Source of the DNA: Aquabacterium parvum
GTDB lineage: Bacteria > Pseudomonadota > Gammaproteobacteria > Burkholderiales > Burkholderiaceae_C
Assembly: GCF_001447195.1 (NCBI RefSeq)
Contig: NZ_LFRI01000206.1
Span: forward strand, 1-47,915
Direction of reading: 5' to 3'
Length of the DNA: 47,915 bases
The translations under genes were made by a program, and so were the position numbers. The notes beneath the pieces were generated by a model, which was given only the letters and a program-made list of their open reading frames with translations, was not told the DNA's origin and ran no database searches. Position 1 is the stretch's first letter. Each line of letters opens with the position of its first letter. Shown here piece after piece: positions 16,703 to 27,950 of this stretch.

Positions 16703-17817
16703 TGCGCAGCCATATTAAAATTCATAGTTCTGTTAACGAGCAGGCAAACCTGCTACTGCGCAACGAACCTGGGTGGTATGAACGCTTCGAGGCGGTCAAG
16801 CGATTCTCCAGCACAGTGCGTGCATCCGAGTACCACCTTACAAATGCATGCAATATCCGATGTAAAGGTTGTTGGTTCTTTGAGTTTGGACATGACAAGA
16901 CAGCGAAAGAAGAGAAGTCCCTCAGTGAATGGGAGGCGTTTATCCTCCGCGAGCGTGCTCGCGGCGTGAACTCCGCATTGCTCATTGGTGGAGAGCCAAC
17001 CATGTTCCCTGAGCGTATTGCCGCTTTTGCTCGCGTCATGGATACTGTCTCGGTTTCAACCAATGGTCTTCTGGCCTTGCCGATGAACGAACTGTTTAGC
17101 AAAGTCACGGTGTTCATATCTCTGTTCGGAGGTGGCCCACTTGACGACGAACTGCGAGCCATCAAACCAAGCGGAAAGGCGTTTACAGGCCTCTTCGACA
17201 CTGCGCTCGGCCACTATAATGGCGATCCGAGGGTGACATTTGTCTATGCGGTTACAGAAGATGGTGTGCCCTATATTCACGATACCGTCAAACGCATCCA
17301 TGAAAACGGCAACAAACTGACCTTCAATTTTTACAGCAAATATAATACCGGGCACCCCCTTCGGATGCAAAACGAAGGGCGACTACTGGCCACCATGACC
17401 GAGATGAAGGAGAAGTATCCCGATGCTGTTTTGAATCATCCGGAACACATTCGCGCAATCGTCACAGGTTTGGCATGGTGCGGTACGTTCGGCGGTGATG
17501 TTTGCCCAAGCGTGAGTTTCAACCATCCCGAAAACGCGGAGCGGTTGGCCAATGGTCATCCTGTTTTGCCTGGCTTCAATGCGGTAAAGGCAGATCTGAA
17601 AACGCTGGAGCGGTGCTGCACCTCGGGACACTGCCGTGACTGCCGCGACAGTCAAGCGGTCTACAGTTGGCTGATGGTTAGCTTGAAGTCTTCGCTTGAC
17701 AGCACGCAGGCGCTGAAGTTCTGGGTTGAAGCTGCTGAGTCTTATTGGAGCCAGTTTATTTGGTCGCCATACCGAAAGGCTACTCAGTTTGAACAGGGCC
17801 GTCTTTTCGCAGCGTAG
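16699..17817 (+). CDS. radical SAM enzyme with extra C-terminal cysteines
   Basis: This 372-residue enzyme has the radical SAM signature C51NIRC55KGC58, binding the [4Fe-4S] cluster that cleaves SAM, and the GGEP motif (97-100) for SAM contact. A TIM-barrel core extends to about residue 255. The C-terminal part has six Cys: C261, C269, C306, C307, C312 and C315 (the last four within CCTSGHCRDC), which suggests an auxiliary Fe-S cluster like that of SPASM or twitch proteins. Its ATG overlaps the diiron stop and follows AAGGGG, so the two proteins are made together. No precursor peptide is seen beside it, which speaks for a small-molecule substrate. Reaction unknown. Confidence 0.85.
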   Translation: MMRSHIKIHSSVNEQANLLLRNEPGWYERFEAVKRFSSTVRASEYHLTNACNIRCKGCWFFEFGHDKTAKEEKSLSEWEAFILRERARGVNSALLIGGEPTMFPERIAAFARVMDTVSVSTNGLLALPMNELFSKVTVFISLFGGGPLDDELRAIKPSGKAFTGLFDTALGHYNGDPRVTFVYAVTEDGVPYIHDTVKRIHENGNKLTFNFYSKYNTGHPLRMQNEGRLLATMTEMKEKYPDAVLNHPEHIRAIVTGLAWCGTFGGDVCPSVSFNHPENAERLANGHPVLPGFNAVKADLKTLERCCTSGHCRDCRDSQAVYSWLMVSLKSSLDSTQALKFWVEAAESYWSQFIWSPYRKATQFEQGRLFAA

Positions 17818-18214
17818 TCATAAAGCAAACGGGCGCGGCCGTCAGGCTTGCTAGCCAAGAGGCAGTGTCCGATAAGCCTTTAGCCAACGTGTACCTCTGT
17901 CCGCGAGCATCACTTCCTTTCGGGCGCCCCGACATCCTGCATGCGCTGAGCCCATGGCCTCGACACCTGGCTACCTGTCAAGCTCCCCTCAAAACAGGAC
18001 ATCGAACGAACAAACGGAACTGGCCGATCTGATCCTGTCTGGCAGGTGTCGTCCTCCTGCTCGTAGAATCGCTCTGACCTCGGAGTAAAGCCAGCCCCTA
18101 CTGCCGCGACTAGCGGCGGGTAGGCCTTATGATGGTGTGCGGCGCATCGTCTGCGACGCTCTCTGAGCGCGATCAAAAGCATAGAAGTATTTACGAATAT
18201 ATACAGGGAAGCAA
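17818..18214. other. 397-bp intergenic gap inside the island
   Basis: No convincing gene is present. A minus-strand open frame at 17910-18263 has no recognisable motif and overlaps the aminotransferase start. Short dyads occur (CTTG-CTAGC-CAAG near 17850) without a U tract. The 60 bp before 18215 is AT-rich (GTATTTACGAATATATAC), a plausible promoter for the aminotransferase-AraC-maoC half, with AGGGAAG as ribosome-binding site. An AraC target site would be expected here. Confidence 0.4.
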
Positions 18215-19441
18215 ATGAATTCTGAAAAATTTCTTTCCGAAAGGATGAGGCGGGCGCAGTCATCTGCGGTTCGCGAACTGCTGAAACATAGCAAAATTCC
18301 CGGCATGCTTTCGCTCGCAGGTGGAATTCCAGCGGCCGACCTGTTTGATATCCAGGGACTCAGAGCCGCTGTCGAAAAGGAAGTTGATTCTGAGGACGTT
18401 GGCATTTTTCAGTATGGACTAACTGAAGGCGACCCAGATCTCCGCAGCGCGGTTTCTGATTTGATGACGCAGCGTGGGGCACCTGTTGAGGCGGAGCAGG
18501 TCATCATTACCAGCGGCTCACAGCAGTTCCTTGAAATGGCATGCAAGGCCTTTATCAATGAAGGTGATGCCATCCTTGTCGAACGTCCAACATATTTGGC
18601 GGCACTTCAGGTCTTTGATTTGGCTGGTGCTCGTGTTGTATCAGTGGAGGGTGACCAGGACGGAATCAGAGTGGATCAGGTAGATCGCGCGTTGGCGCAG
18701 TCTCCTGTGAGGCTCATATACGTCGTAACCAACTTCGGCAATCCAACTGGAGCAACGCTTTCACTTGAGCGTCGAATCCACCTTGTCGACTGTGCAGTCC
18801 GACATGGGGCCCTAATCCTAGAAGATGACCCCTATGGAGAGTTGCGCCTCAGTGGCTCGCCTCTGCCGAGCCTTTACCAAGTGGGCAAGGAGCGCCACGG
18901 CAGTAACTCACCCGTGTTGTATATGTCATCCTTCTCCAAAATCCTAGCACCTGGGCTGCGCGTTGGGTGGGGTGTGGTGCCTGCCGAGTTCAGCAACTAT
19001 CTAACAATAGCTAAGCAGGCCATCGACCTGCACGCCAGTTCCCTGTCGCAGCGAATCGTGATCCGATACCTCGCTGAGGGGCGACTGCCCGAGCGACTCG
19101 ATTTCCTGCGCGAACAGTACCGCCAACGCCGCAATGCATTGCACAAAGCCTTGTTTGATCAATTGGGAAACCATATTGATTTCAATGTACCTGATGGCGG
19201 CATGTTCCTATGGGGGCGCTTAAAGAACGGGTTGAGCGCCGCTACTCTTTTGAATTTCGCCATAGAGCAGAAAGTGGTCTTTGTGCCGGGGGCTGCTTTC
19301 TACAGCGACAGTCCGGACCCTTACGCGATCAGGCTGTCGTTTGCAACCATTACGCCCGAAATGGCACGAGAGGCTGCAATTAGGCTATCAAAGGCAATCG
19401 ACCAAGCGCTTGCGAGTTCGAAACCGAATATCGCAGGCTGA
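18215..19441 (+). CDS. PLP-dependent aminotransferase, LysN/KAT-II type
   Basis: This 408-residue fold-type I aminotransferase is of the 2-aminoadipate/aromatic subgroup. Key residues are intact: N176 in NFGNPTGA, D205 and Y207 in EDDPYGE, Schiff-base Lys242 in SSFSKILAPGLRVGW, and the substrate-carboxylate Arg in YAIRLSFAT. It has no GntR domain, unlike MocR proteins. Such enzymes transfer amino groups between amino and 2-oxo acids. Beside the diiron and radical SAM genes it probably makes or consumes an unusual amino acid. It is followed 36 nt later by the AraC gene, so the two are likely co-transcribed. Base use is less GC-rich than the flanks. Confidence 0.88.
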   Translation: MNSEKFLSERMRRAQSSAVRELLKHSKIPGMLSLAGGIPAADLFDIQGLRAAVEKEVDSEDVGIFQYGLTEGDPDLRSAVSDLMTQRGAPVEAEQVIITSGSQQFLEMACKAFINEGDAILVERPTYLAALQVFDLAGARVVSVEGDQDGIRVDQVDRALAQSPVRLIYVVTNFGNPTGATLSLERRIHLVDCAVRHGALILEDDPYGELRLSGSPLPSLYQVGKERHGSNSPVLYMSSFSKILAPGLRVGWGVVPAEFSNYLTIAKQAIDLHASSLSQRIVIRYLAEGRLPERLDFLREQYRQRRNALHKALFDQLGNHIDFNVPDGGMFLWGRLKNGLSAATLLNFAIEQKVVFVPGAAFYSDSPDPYAIRLSFATITPEMAREAAIRLSKAIDQALASSKPNIAG

Positions 19442-19477
19442 CCCGCGCCCAATTTCAACTGAATTGATGACACAGTT

Positions 19478-20392
19478 ATGTTATGCCCAAGTTTTGACTT
19501 GATGAAGCATGCCGACCGCAAGCGCCTCCTAGGACGCGAACCAATCAGAGAAAGCAGTGCGTTCGGCTGGAAATCCCTGTACTTCGAAAGGATCGAAGCC
19601 GATGAGTTCGAGACCATGGAACACACCCTGACCGACCATTACATGATGGTGAAGGTCAGTCCGCTGTCGCATGCAGAGCGTCGATTGGACGGGCGCACAT
19701 GTCTGGAGCGCCAGATCCGGGGTAGCAGTGTGTACATCCCGAAAGGATGCCCTCATCAGGTGAGGTACACATCGCCGCTGGGGCAACTGTACTTGATGGT
19801 CATATCCTCCGACTTGATAAAGTCCGTTGCAATAGAGATGGGAGTCACCTCATTGCCAGAGAAACCCATTTTTACCAAGCAGAACAACTTTCTTCTTGAG
19901 GTTGCTTTGTCCATCGACCAAGAATTGCAAGCCCGCAACCCTCATGGGCCAGTTTTTTCAGAAATCTACGGTCGATTGCTCGCTTCGAAAATAATCGCGA
20001 CGGTCGGCAACTCGAATATTGACAACACGTCGCGTCGGATTGCTTTGACCACCCGCCAACTCCGCTGGCTTGACGATTTCATCGACGCCAACTTGGCTCA
20101 CAAGATTACTTTAGAGGACATGGCAGGGCAGGTCGCTCTCAGCCCATTTCATTTCTGCAGGGTATTCAAAGAGGCAACTGGCATCACGCCGCATGCGTAC
20201 TTGACTGGCCGGCGGATCGATTGCGCCAAGAAGGGCCTTCAGTCCGATCATGCATCGATTCTTGACGTAGCTCTATCCGCTGGCTTCAGCGATGCATCAC
20301 ATTTCTCGCGTGTGTTCAATAAACACACAGGCGTCAGCCCAAGCGAGTACCGTCGCGAGGTGAATTGTTCAACGTCCAGAGCAATCTCATGA
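19478..20392 (+). CDS. AraC-family regulator of the island
   Basis: This 304-residue protein has an N-terminal sensor region with no recognised family (residues 1-195) and a C-terminal AraC DNA-binding domain (about 205-300). The two helix-turn-helix motifs read ITLEDMAGQVALSPFHFCRV and ILDVALSAGFSDASHFSRVF, followed by the signature TGVSPSEYRRE. It is the only regulator in the island and is embedded between two enzymes, so it probably controls the cluster in response to its substrate or product. Its stop overlaps the maoC-like start (ATGA). ATG codons at 19478 and 19502 are both possible starts; neither has a strong ribosome-binding site. Confidence 0.85.
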   Translation: MLCPSFDLMKHADRKRLLGREPIRESSAFGWKSLYFERIEADEFETMEHTLTDHYMMVKVSPLSHAERRLDGRTCLERQIRGSSVYIPKGCPHQVRYTSPLGQLYLMVISSDLIKSVAIEMGVTSLPEKPIFTKQNNFLLEVALSIDQELQARNPHGPVFSEIYGRLLASKIIATVGNSNIDNTSRRIALTTRQLRWLDDFIDANLAHKITLEDMAGQVALSPFHFCRVFKEATGITPHAYLTGRRIDCAKKGLQSDHASILDVALSAGFSDASHFSRVFNKHTGVSPSEYRREVNCSTSRAIS

Positions 20393-20832
20393 ATCACGCC
20401 GAGTACTCACCAGGGTTTCACTTCGAGGAGATGATCGACATTCCCACCAAGGACATAAAGTTGTTTGCTAGTCTAGTGGGGGATGTCAACCCAATCCACC
20501 ACGATCTCGCCACAGCCATGCACCGTGGTTACGAGGGCCTCGTCGCATGCGGGCCGCATGTTGCATCCTTGCTGGCCGCACTTTTAACCAAGCAGTTTTC
20601 GCCCCTGGGGCCTATGCTGGGACTGGGCTTCAACGCCCGGTTCACGCGCCCTTATCGGGTTGGGCCGGCATTATTTTCGTGGACTGTCGTTAACAGCCGC
20701 CAAAGCTCGAAGAACAATGGTTTGATACTTCGCCTGAATGGGACGGTACAGCAGGGTGCGGTTGGGATAATCCAAGCCACATCTACAGTGCTAATCATGC
20801 TCGAAACCGGCCCTGCTGTACATCACGGCTAA
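20389..20832 (+). CDS. MaoC-like (R)-enoyl-CoA hydratase family protein
   Basis: This 147-residue hot-dog protein carries the hydratase-2 motif FASLVGDVNPIHHD, with the catalytic Asp and His intact, then GLVACGPHVASLL and NARFTRPYRVG, as in MaoC and PhaJ. Such enzymes add water across the double bond of an enoyl thioester or do the reverse. Its ATG overlaps the AraC stop, so the two are translationally coupled, and it is the last gene of the island. It implies that one intermediate is a CoA or carrier-bound thioester. Some family members are not hydratases, so the activity is not certain. Confidence 0.85.
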   Translation: MNHAEYSPGFHFEEMIDIPTKDIKLFASLVGDVNPIHHDLATAMHRGYEGLVACGPHVASLLAALLTKQFSPLGPMLGLGFNARFTRPYRVGPALFSWTVVNSRQSSKNNGLILRLNGTVQQGAVGIIQATSTVLIMLETGPAVHHG

Positions 20833-20920
20833 CTTTCATGGTCTGAGAAAAGCCTGCATAAACCGACCTTGAAGGGCGGATTCATCAGACTTTCTCCCAT
20901 CATCTCCTTACCAATCTCAG

Positions 20921-20952
20921 AAAAAAACAAGGGGGCCACAGCGCCCCCGTTG
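20921..20952 (-). terminator. rho-independent terminator of the polysaccharide export gene
   Basis: On the minus strand a GC hairpin (GGGGGC arm and GCCCCC arm, loop about 6 nt, 20931-20948) is followed by TTGTTTTTTTC. It lies 27 bp after the export gene stop. The stem may also stop plus-strand read-through from the maoC-like gene. Confidence 0.85.
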
Positions 20953-20978
20953 TCGTGTCCGGCAGGACCACTATCAGG

Positions 20979-21830
20979 TCAGAACAGGCTTTCCTTGACG
21001 TAAATGATGTCGTTGGGCTTGAGCTGGTCGTTCAGCCCCGGCTCGATCACCGTGACCTGGCCAGTGGCCTCATCGCGGCGGTGCACCTTGATGCCACGTT
21101 GCGTGCCGCGCAGCGTCAAGCCACCAGCGTTGGCCAGGGCCTGCAGCACGGTGGTGCCACGCGTCAGCACCTGAGCGCCCGGGCGCTGCACCTCGCCATA
21201 CATGTAGACCTGCGGCGCGCGGTCCACCCAGACGGTGTCGCCATTGCGCAGCTCGAAATCCGGCTCCGAGCCCACCGAAGCGAACACCCGGGTGAAATCG
21301 ATTTCCTTGCGGAAAGGCTTGCCGTCCCGCGTGCCGGACACCACCACGATGTCCGAGCCCGAGCCCGGGATGATGCCGCCGGCCATGCCCATGATTTCGC
21401 TGAGCTTGTTGTTCGAGGCGATCACCGGGTAGCGGCCAGGCTTGTTGACCATGCCCAGCACCGAAACCTGGTTGGCCGCTGCCGTGACCAGCAAGATGGA
21501 AACCTGGGGCTGCTTGACGAAATTGCCGCTCTTGAGGCCGTTGGCGATGGTTTTTTCAGCATCGATGACGGTCTGGCCGCTGAGCTTGACCGAGCCCAGC
21601 AGCGGGTAGCTGATGGTGCCGTCGTCGTTGATGCGGGTCTCCAGCGTCAGGTCCTGGTTCTGGTACACGTTCACGCGGATGACGTCGCCGGGGCCCAGGG
21701 CGTAGTCCTTGTTGGCCTGGACGGCCACCGATGCCGATGCCGATGCCGGGGCCTGCGCCAGGGCGGCAGCGCCAGAAAAGGCCATCAAGGCGACCATTGC
21801 TCCCTTGAGCATGTCACGCATCCAAATCAT
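20979..21830 (-). CDS. polysaccharide export outer-membrane protein (EpsE/Wza-like)
   Basis: This 283-residue exported protein has a signal peptide (residues about 1-26, ending ALAQA). The Poly_export domain follows, with YALGPGDVIRVNVYQNQDLT, and then two SLBB-like repeats (NQVSVLGMVNKPGRYPV and QVYMYGEVQRPGAQVL). It ends DIIYVKESLF. Such proteins form the outer-membrane ring for exopolysaccharide export. There is no lipobox Cys at the cleavage site. The ATG at 21830 follows AAGGAT. It stands alone here with its own terminator; the rest of a polysaccharide locus is not in the window. It fits the PEP-CTERM/exosortase lifestyle of the host. Confidence 0.9.
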   Translation of the reverse strand: MIWMRDMLKGAMVALMAFSGAAALAQAPASASASVAVQANKDYALGPGDVIRVNVYQNQDLTLETRINDDGTISYPLLGSVKLSGQTVIDAEKTIANGLKSGNFVKQPQVSILLVTAAANQVSVLGMVNKPGRYPVIASNNKLSEIMGMAGGIIPGSGSDIVVVSGTRDGKPFRKEIDFTRVFASVGSEPDFELRNGDTVWVDRAPQVYMYGEVQRPGAQVLTRGTTVLQALANAGGLTLRGTQRGIKVHRRDEATGQVTVIEPGLNDQLKPNDIIYVKESLF

Positions 21831-21899
21831 GTGCACGATCCTTGTCTTGAAAAATCCTGAAGCCGGACTCGCCTGAAGGCCACCGGCGGCGCCAATGTA

Positions 21900-24338
21900 T
21901 CACCGCGCCGCGACACCCGAGCCTGGTGATGGATCGCCAACGGCCGTCCGGGTTCCCTTCTCCTGCCCCCCCTGTGTGCGGGACAGGTAGTCGGCCACCG
22001 ACGCGGCCGGCATCGGGCGGGCGATGAAGTAGCCCTGGATGTCATCGCACCCCAGGGCGCGCAACATCACCAGCTGCTCCTCGGTCTCGATGCCTTCGGC
22101 AGTGGTGTCCAGATGCAAGGCCCGGGCCAGGCTGATGATGGCCGTCACCACGGCCTGGGCGTCCTCGTCGCTGTCGAGCGAGCGCACGAACATGCCGTCG
22201 ATCTTGAGCTTGTCCAGCGGGAAGCGCCGCAGGTAGGCCAGCGACGAGTAACCGGTGCCGAAATCGTCCATGGCCACCCGCACCCCGCGGCTGCGCAGGG
22301 CCGACAGGGTGGCCTGGGCCCCATCGTGGTCCTCGATCAGGGCCGATTCGGTGATCTCCAGCTCCAGGCGCTCGGGCGCCAGGCCGGTCTGTTGCAGCAC
22401 CTCGTCGACCAGGTCGATCAGCGAGGAGCTGCGGAACTGCACCGCCGAGAGGTTGACCGCCACGCGCAGCTCGCCCGGCCACTGGGTGGCGATGCGGCAG
22501 GCCTCGCGCAGCACCCAGGTGCCCAGGTTGACGATCTGACCGGTTTCTTCGGCCACGGGGATGAACTCGCCCGGACTGATGAGGCCGCGCTCGGAATGCT
22601 GCCAGCGCACCAGGGCCTCGAAACCGATGACCTCGCCGGTCTGCAGGTGGACCTGTGGCTGGAAGTGCAAGGTGAACTGTTCGGCGGCCAGGGCCAGGCC
22701 GAGCTCCTGCTGCAGGCGCACCCGCGAGCGGGCGGTCTCGGCCATGGGCAGGTCAAAGAAGCGATAGGTGTTGCGCCCTGCCGCCTTGGCCGCATACAGC
22801 GCCAGGTCGGCGCACTGCAGCAGCGACTGCGGGTCAGCCCCGTCTCGCGGCGCCAGGGCCACGCCGATGCTGGTGCGCGACTCCAGCATCACGTTGTCGC
22901 ACTGGTAGGGCTCGGCCAGCAACACCAGCAGGCGCTCGGCCAGGGCGGCGGCCTCGGCCTCGTCGGCGTAGCGCCAGGTCAGCAGGGCGAATTCGTCGCC
23001 CCCCAGGCGGGCCAGCAGGTCACCGTCGACCACGCAGGTCTTCAAGCGGGCGCCCACCTTGCGCAGCAGCTGGTCGCCCACGCCGTGGCCGAAGGTGTCG
23101 TTGATGTTCTTGAAGTTGTCCAGGTCGATGAACAGCAAGGCACACGGCCGCTGCGCACCCTCCTGCCCCGCGCCCAGGCGTCCCAGCTCGGTGCTGAAGC
23201 GGTGGCGGTTGGCCAGGCCGGTGAGCGAGTCCTGGTTGGCCAGGCGGGCGAGCTCCTCACGAGCCAGGCGGGTCTGGGTGATGTCCGAGCCCACGCCACG
23301 CCAGCCGGCGGCACGCCCTCGGTCGTCGAACAAGGGCTTGGCCGACAGCGCCCACCAGTGCAAGTGCGGCCCCACCGACACGGGCAGCTCCAGGTCACGG
23401 AAGGGCTGCCCCATGCGGATGGAGGTGGTCAGGCTGGCCAGCGACTCGCGTGCCGCAGCGTCGTGTTTCGGCAGCAGCGAGGCCAGCAGCTCCAGGAAGG
23501 GCTGTTGCTGCAACTGCCGCTGAGACATGCCGAACGACTCCGCCAGGCGGGCCGAGACGTGGCGCAGGTGGCCGGTGGCGGAAATCTCCCACAGCCAATC
23601 GGAGGCATGCTCCTCGAAGTCCCTGAGCAACAGGTCGATCAGCTGCTTCTGGCGATCGGTTTCGGCATCCGCGCGCAGGCGGCTCATGAAGGTGCGCGCG
23701 TTGGCAAAGATCACACTCGACATCACCAGGGTGTAGACCACCAGCAGCACCATCAAGGAAGCGCTGGTGGCGTAGGTCGAACTCAGCAAGCCGATGATGC
23801 TGCCCACCCCCAGCGTGGCCACGTAAGCCCAGGCCGCCAGCAAAGTGGGGCTGAGCATGAAAGCGCCGCTGCAGATCATGCCGACCACCACGGCGGCGAT
23901 CAACAGGGCCTCGGCGTGGCTGGCCTGGGGAAAGACGATGACCGGCATGACCGACCACAGCGCACCGTAGGCGATGACATGGGCCACCAGCGTGCGGGTG
24001 GCCCCCGGCATGGCCACGGGCCGGTGACCGGACGTGATCAGCTGGCGCCACCAGAAGATGGCGATCGGCAGCGTCAGGGACACGGTCAGCCCCCAGACCA
24101 CCAGCCAGACATGCGGCAGCGAGTCCCAGAAGACGCTGCAGATGACCACGGTGTTGATGGCGTTGCCCACCGACACGAAGGGCATGATGCTCAGCAGCGC
24201 CAAAACCTGGCGCGCACGGAAGTACCTGGCCAGAGGGCCGTCAAGGGCCTCGCCGGGCATGGCATCCAGCATCCAGTGCTCGATGCGCGTCTTCCATTGG
24301 GTCGACCAGGATTGCTGGGTGGTGGACATCCCTGTCAT
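21900..24338 (-). CDS. membrane-bound PAS-GGDEF-EAL cyclic-di-GMP protein
   Basis: This 812-residue protein has about six N-terminal transmembrane helices (residues roughly 40-215, an integral sensor region), a PAS domain (about 240-370), a GGDEF domain with intact LARLGGDEFALL near residue 448, and an EAL domain with GFEALVRWQH near residue 574, FGTGYSSLAYL and GCDDIQGYFIARPM. Both motifs look active, so it may make or degrade cyclic di-GMP depending on its signal. It stands next to the polysaccharide export gene, which suggests control of matrix production. ATG codons at 24338 and 24329 are the plausible starts; extension to 24446 is unlikely. Confidence 0.92.
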   Translation of the reverse strand: MTGMSTTQQSWSTQWKTRIEHWMLDAMPGEALDGPLARYFRARQVLALLSIMPFVSVGNAINTVVICSVFWDSLPHVWLVVWGLTVSLTLPIAIFWWRQLITSGHRPVAMPGATRTLVAHVIAYGALWSVMPVIVFPQASHAEALLIAAVVVGMICSGAFMLSPTLLAAWAYVATLGVGSIIGLLSSTYATSASLMVLLVVYTLVMSSVIFANARTFMSRLRADAETDRQKQLIDLLLRDFEEHASDWLWEISATGHLRHVSARLAESFGMSQRQLQQQPFLELLASLLPKHDAAARESLASLTTSIRMGQPFRDLELPVSVGPHLHWWALSAKPLFDDRGRAAGWRGVGSDITQTRLAREELARLANQDSLTGLANRHRFSTELGRLGAGQEGAQRPCALLFIDLDNFKNINDTFGHGVGDQLLRKVGARLKTCVVDGDLLARLGGDEFALLTWRYADEAEAAALAERLLVLLAEPYQCDNVMLESRTSIGVALAPRDGADPQSLLQCADLALYAAKAAGRNTYRFFDLPMAETARSRVRLQQELGLALAAEQFTLHFQPQVHLQTGEVIGFEALVRWQHSERGLISPGEFIPVAEETGQIVNLGTWVLREACRIATQWPGELRVAVNLSAVQFRSSSLIDLVDEVLQQTGLAPERLELEITESALIEDHDGAQATLSALRSRGVRVAMDDFGTGYSSLAYLRRFPLDKLKIDGMFVRSLDSDEDAQAVVTAIISLARALHLDTTAEGIETEEQLVMLRALGCDDIQGYFIARPMPAASVADYLSRTQGGQEKGTRTAVGDPSPGSGVAAR

Positions 24339-24537
24339 GGCTGGGTAAAGCTGTGGCTGCTCATGAGATCGGCGCGCAGAGGTGAAACTTGACCGAAGCC
24401 CCGGGCCAAGTTCCACGCAGACCGGGCTTTCGGTCGCATGGCACACCGAATGTGGATACAGAGCGGTGCCAGATCCACCTCAGGCCAGGGCCAGCGGATG
24501 GCGTACCATCTCCGGCTCCCTGCATTGCGATGCTGTC

Positions 24538-26862
<2,325 letters not shown>

Positions 26863-26944
26863 GTCGGGCCGCGAAGCCTCGGGCGCCGTGAGGTTGCCCG
26901 GGGCACGCCCTGCACAACATCGGTGCAGCACATAGACTGCCGCG

Positions 26945-27850
26945 ATGAGCCAGTCCGCCGCCACGCCCTCTTCGACCTCCCACCTCGGGCTCGGCTACGC
27001 CGCCGCACTCGGCACCGTGGCCATCTGGGCGGGCTTCATCCTGATCTCGCGGCTGGGTGGCAAGAGCGCCCTCACCGGCTGGGACATCGTCGCGCTGCGA
27101 CTGGGCACGGCCGCGTTGATCCTGCTGCCGTTTTCGCTGAAGCTGCCTGCAGGCACCTGGCGCGACCGGCGCCTGTGGACGCTGGCGCTGATCGGTGGAC
27201 TGCTCTTTCTGGTGTTGGCCTACGCGGGCTTCAAGCTCGCGCCGGCCGCGCATGGGGGCATCCTCATGCCGGGCATGCAGCCCTTCCTGGTGACGGCGCT
27301 GGCGTGGGCCATCCTGGGCACGCGCCCGCCGCGCCAGCGCGTGCTGGCTTTGCTGCCCATCGCACTCGGCGTGGTGTGCGTGGCCGTGCCGGTGATCGCG
27401 GGGCTGGGGCATGGCCCGTCCACGCTGCCCGGTGACGCGCTGCTGCTCACCGCGTCGGTGGCCTGGGCGGCTTACAGCGTGCTGGTCAAGAAGTGGGTTT
27501 ACGACCCTTGGCTGCTGACCCGTTTCGTGGCCATCGCCTCGGCGCTGGTCTACCTGCCGGTTTACCTGCTGTGGCTGCCCAAAGGGCTGGATCAGGTGCC
27601 GGCTTCGATGCTGTGGCTGCAGGCGCTCTACCAGGGCATCGGTCCGACCATCGTGGCCATGATCCTGTTCCTCAAGGCGGTGTCCATCCTGGGGGCCGAG
27701 CGCATGGGCGCGCTCGTGGCCCTGGTGCCGGTGCTGGCCGGCCTGGGCGCGGTGCCGCTGCTCGACGAGCCGCTCACGCCCTGGCTGGTGGCCGGGCTGG
27801 CGCTGGTGTCGGGTGGCGCCTGGCTGGCGTCAAGGCCAATCCGACATTGA
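26945..27850 (+). CDS. DMT-superfamily EamA transporter
   Basis: This 301-residue inner-membrane protein has ten predicted helices forming two EamA repeats (about residues 10-145 and 155-295). Typical features are GTVAIWAGFILISRL at the start and a Pro/Gly-rich helix pair in each half. The family exports or imports metabolites, often amino acids; the substrate cannot be inferred. It begins 82 bp after maeB on the same strand. A 7-bp hairpin (TGAGGGA 27848-27854, TCCCTCA 27868-27874) overlaps its stop codon but lacks a U tract. Confidence 0.88.
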   Translation: MSQSAATPSSTSHLGLGYAAALGTVAIWAGFILISRLGGKSALTGWDIVALRLGTAALILLPFSLKLPAGTWRDRRLWTLALIGGLLFLVLAYAGFKLAPAAHGGILMPGMQPFLVTALAWAILGTRPPRQRVLALLPIALGVVCVAVPVIAGLGHGPSTLPGDALLLTASVAWAAYSVLVKKWVYDPWLLTRFVAIASALVYLPVYLLWLPKGLDQVPASMLWLQALYQGIGPTIVAMILFLKAVSILGAERMGALVALVPVLAGLGAVPLLDEPLTPWLVAGLALVSGGAWLASRPIRH

Positions 27851-27950
27851 GGGACGGCTGGGCGTCATCCCTCATCTGCGGCATGGGCCAACCGTTGCGC
27901 CGGACTTAAACTGCAAGCAGATTCACCAGGGCACCTCAGTTGGTTGCCCT

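Noticed and set aside
17910..18263. 117-residue minus-strand frame in the island gap
   Set aside because: No motif, overlaps the aminotransferase start and its likely promoter; treated as non-coding.
22113..24392. 759-residue plus-strand frame opposite the GGDEF/EAL gene
   Set aside because: Compositional shadow; the minus strand carries intact GGDEF and EAL motifs.
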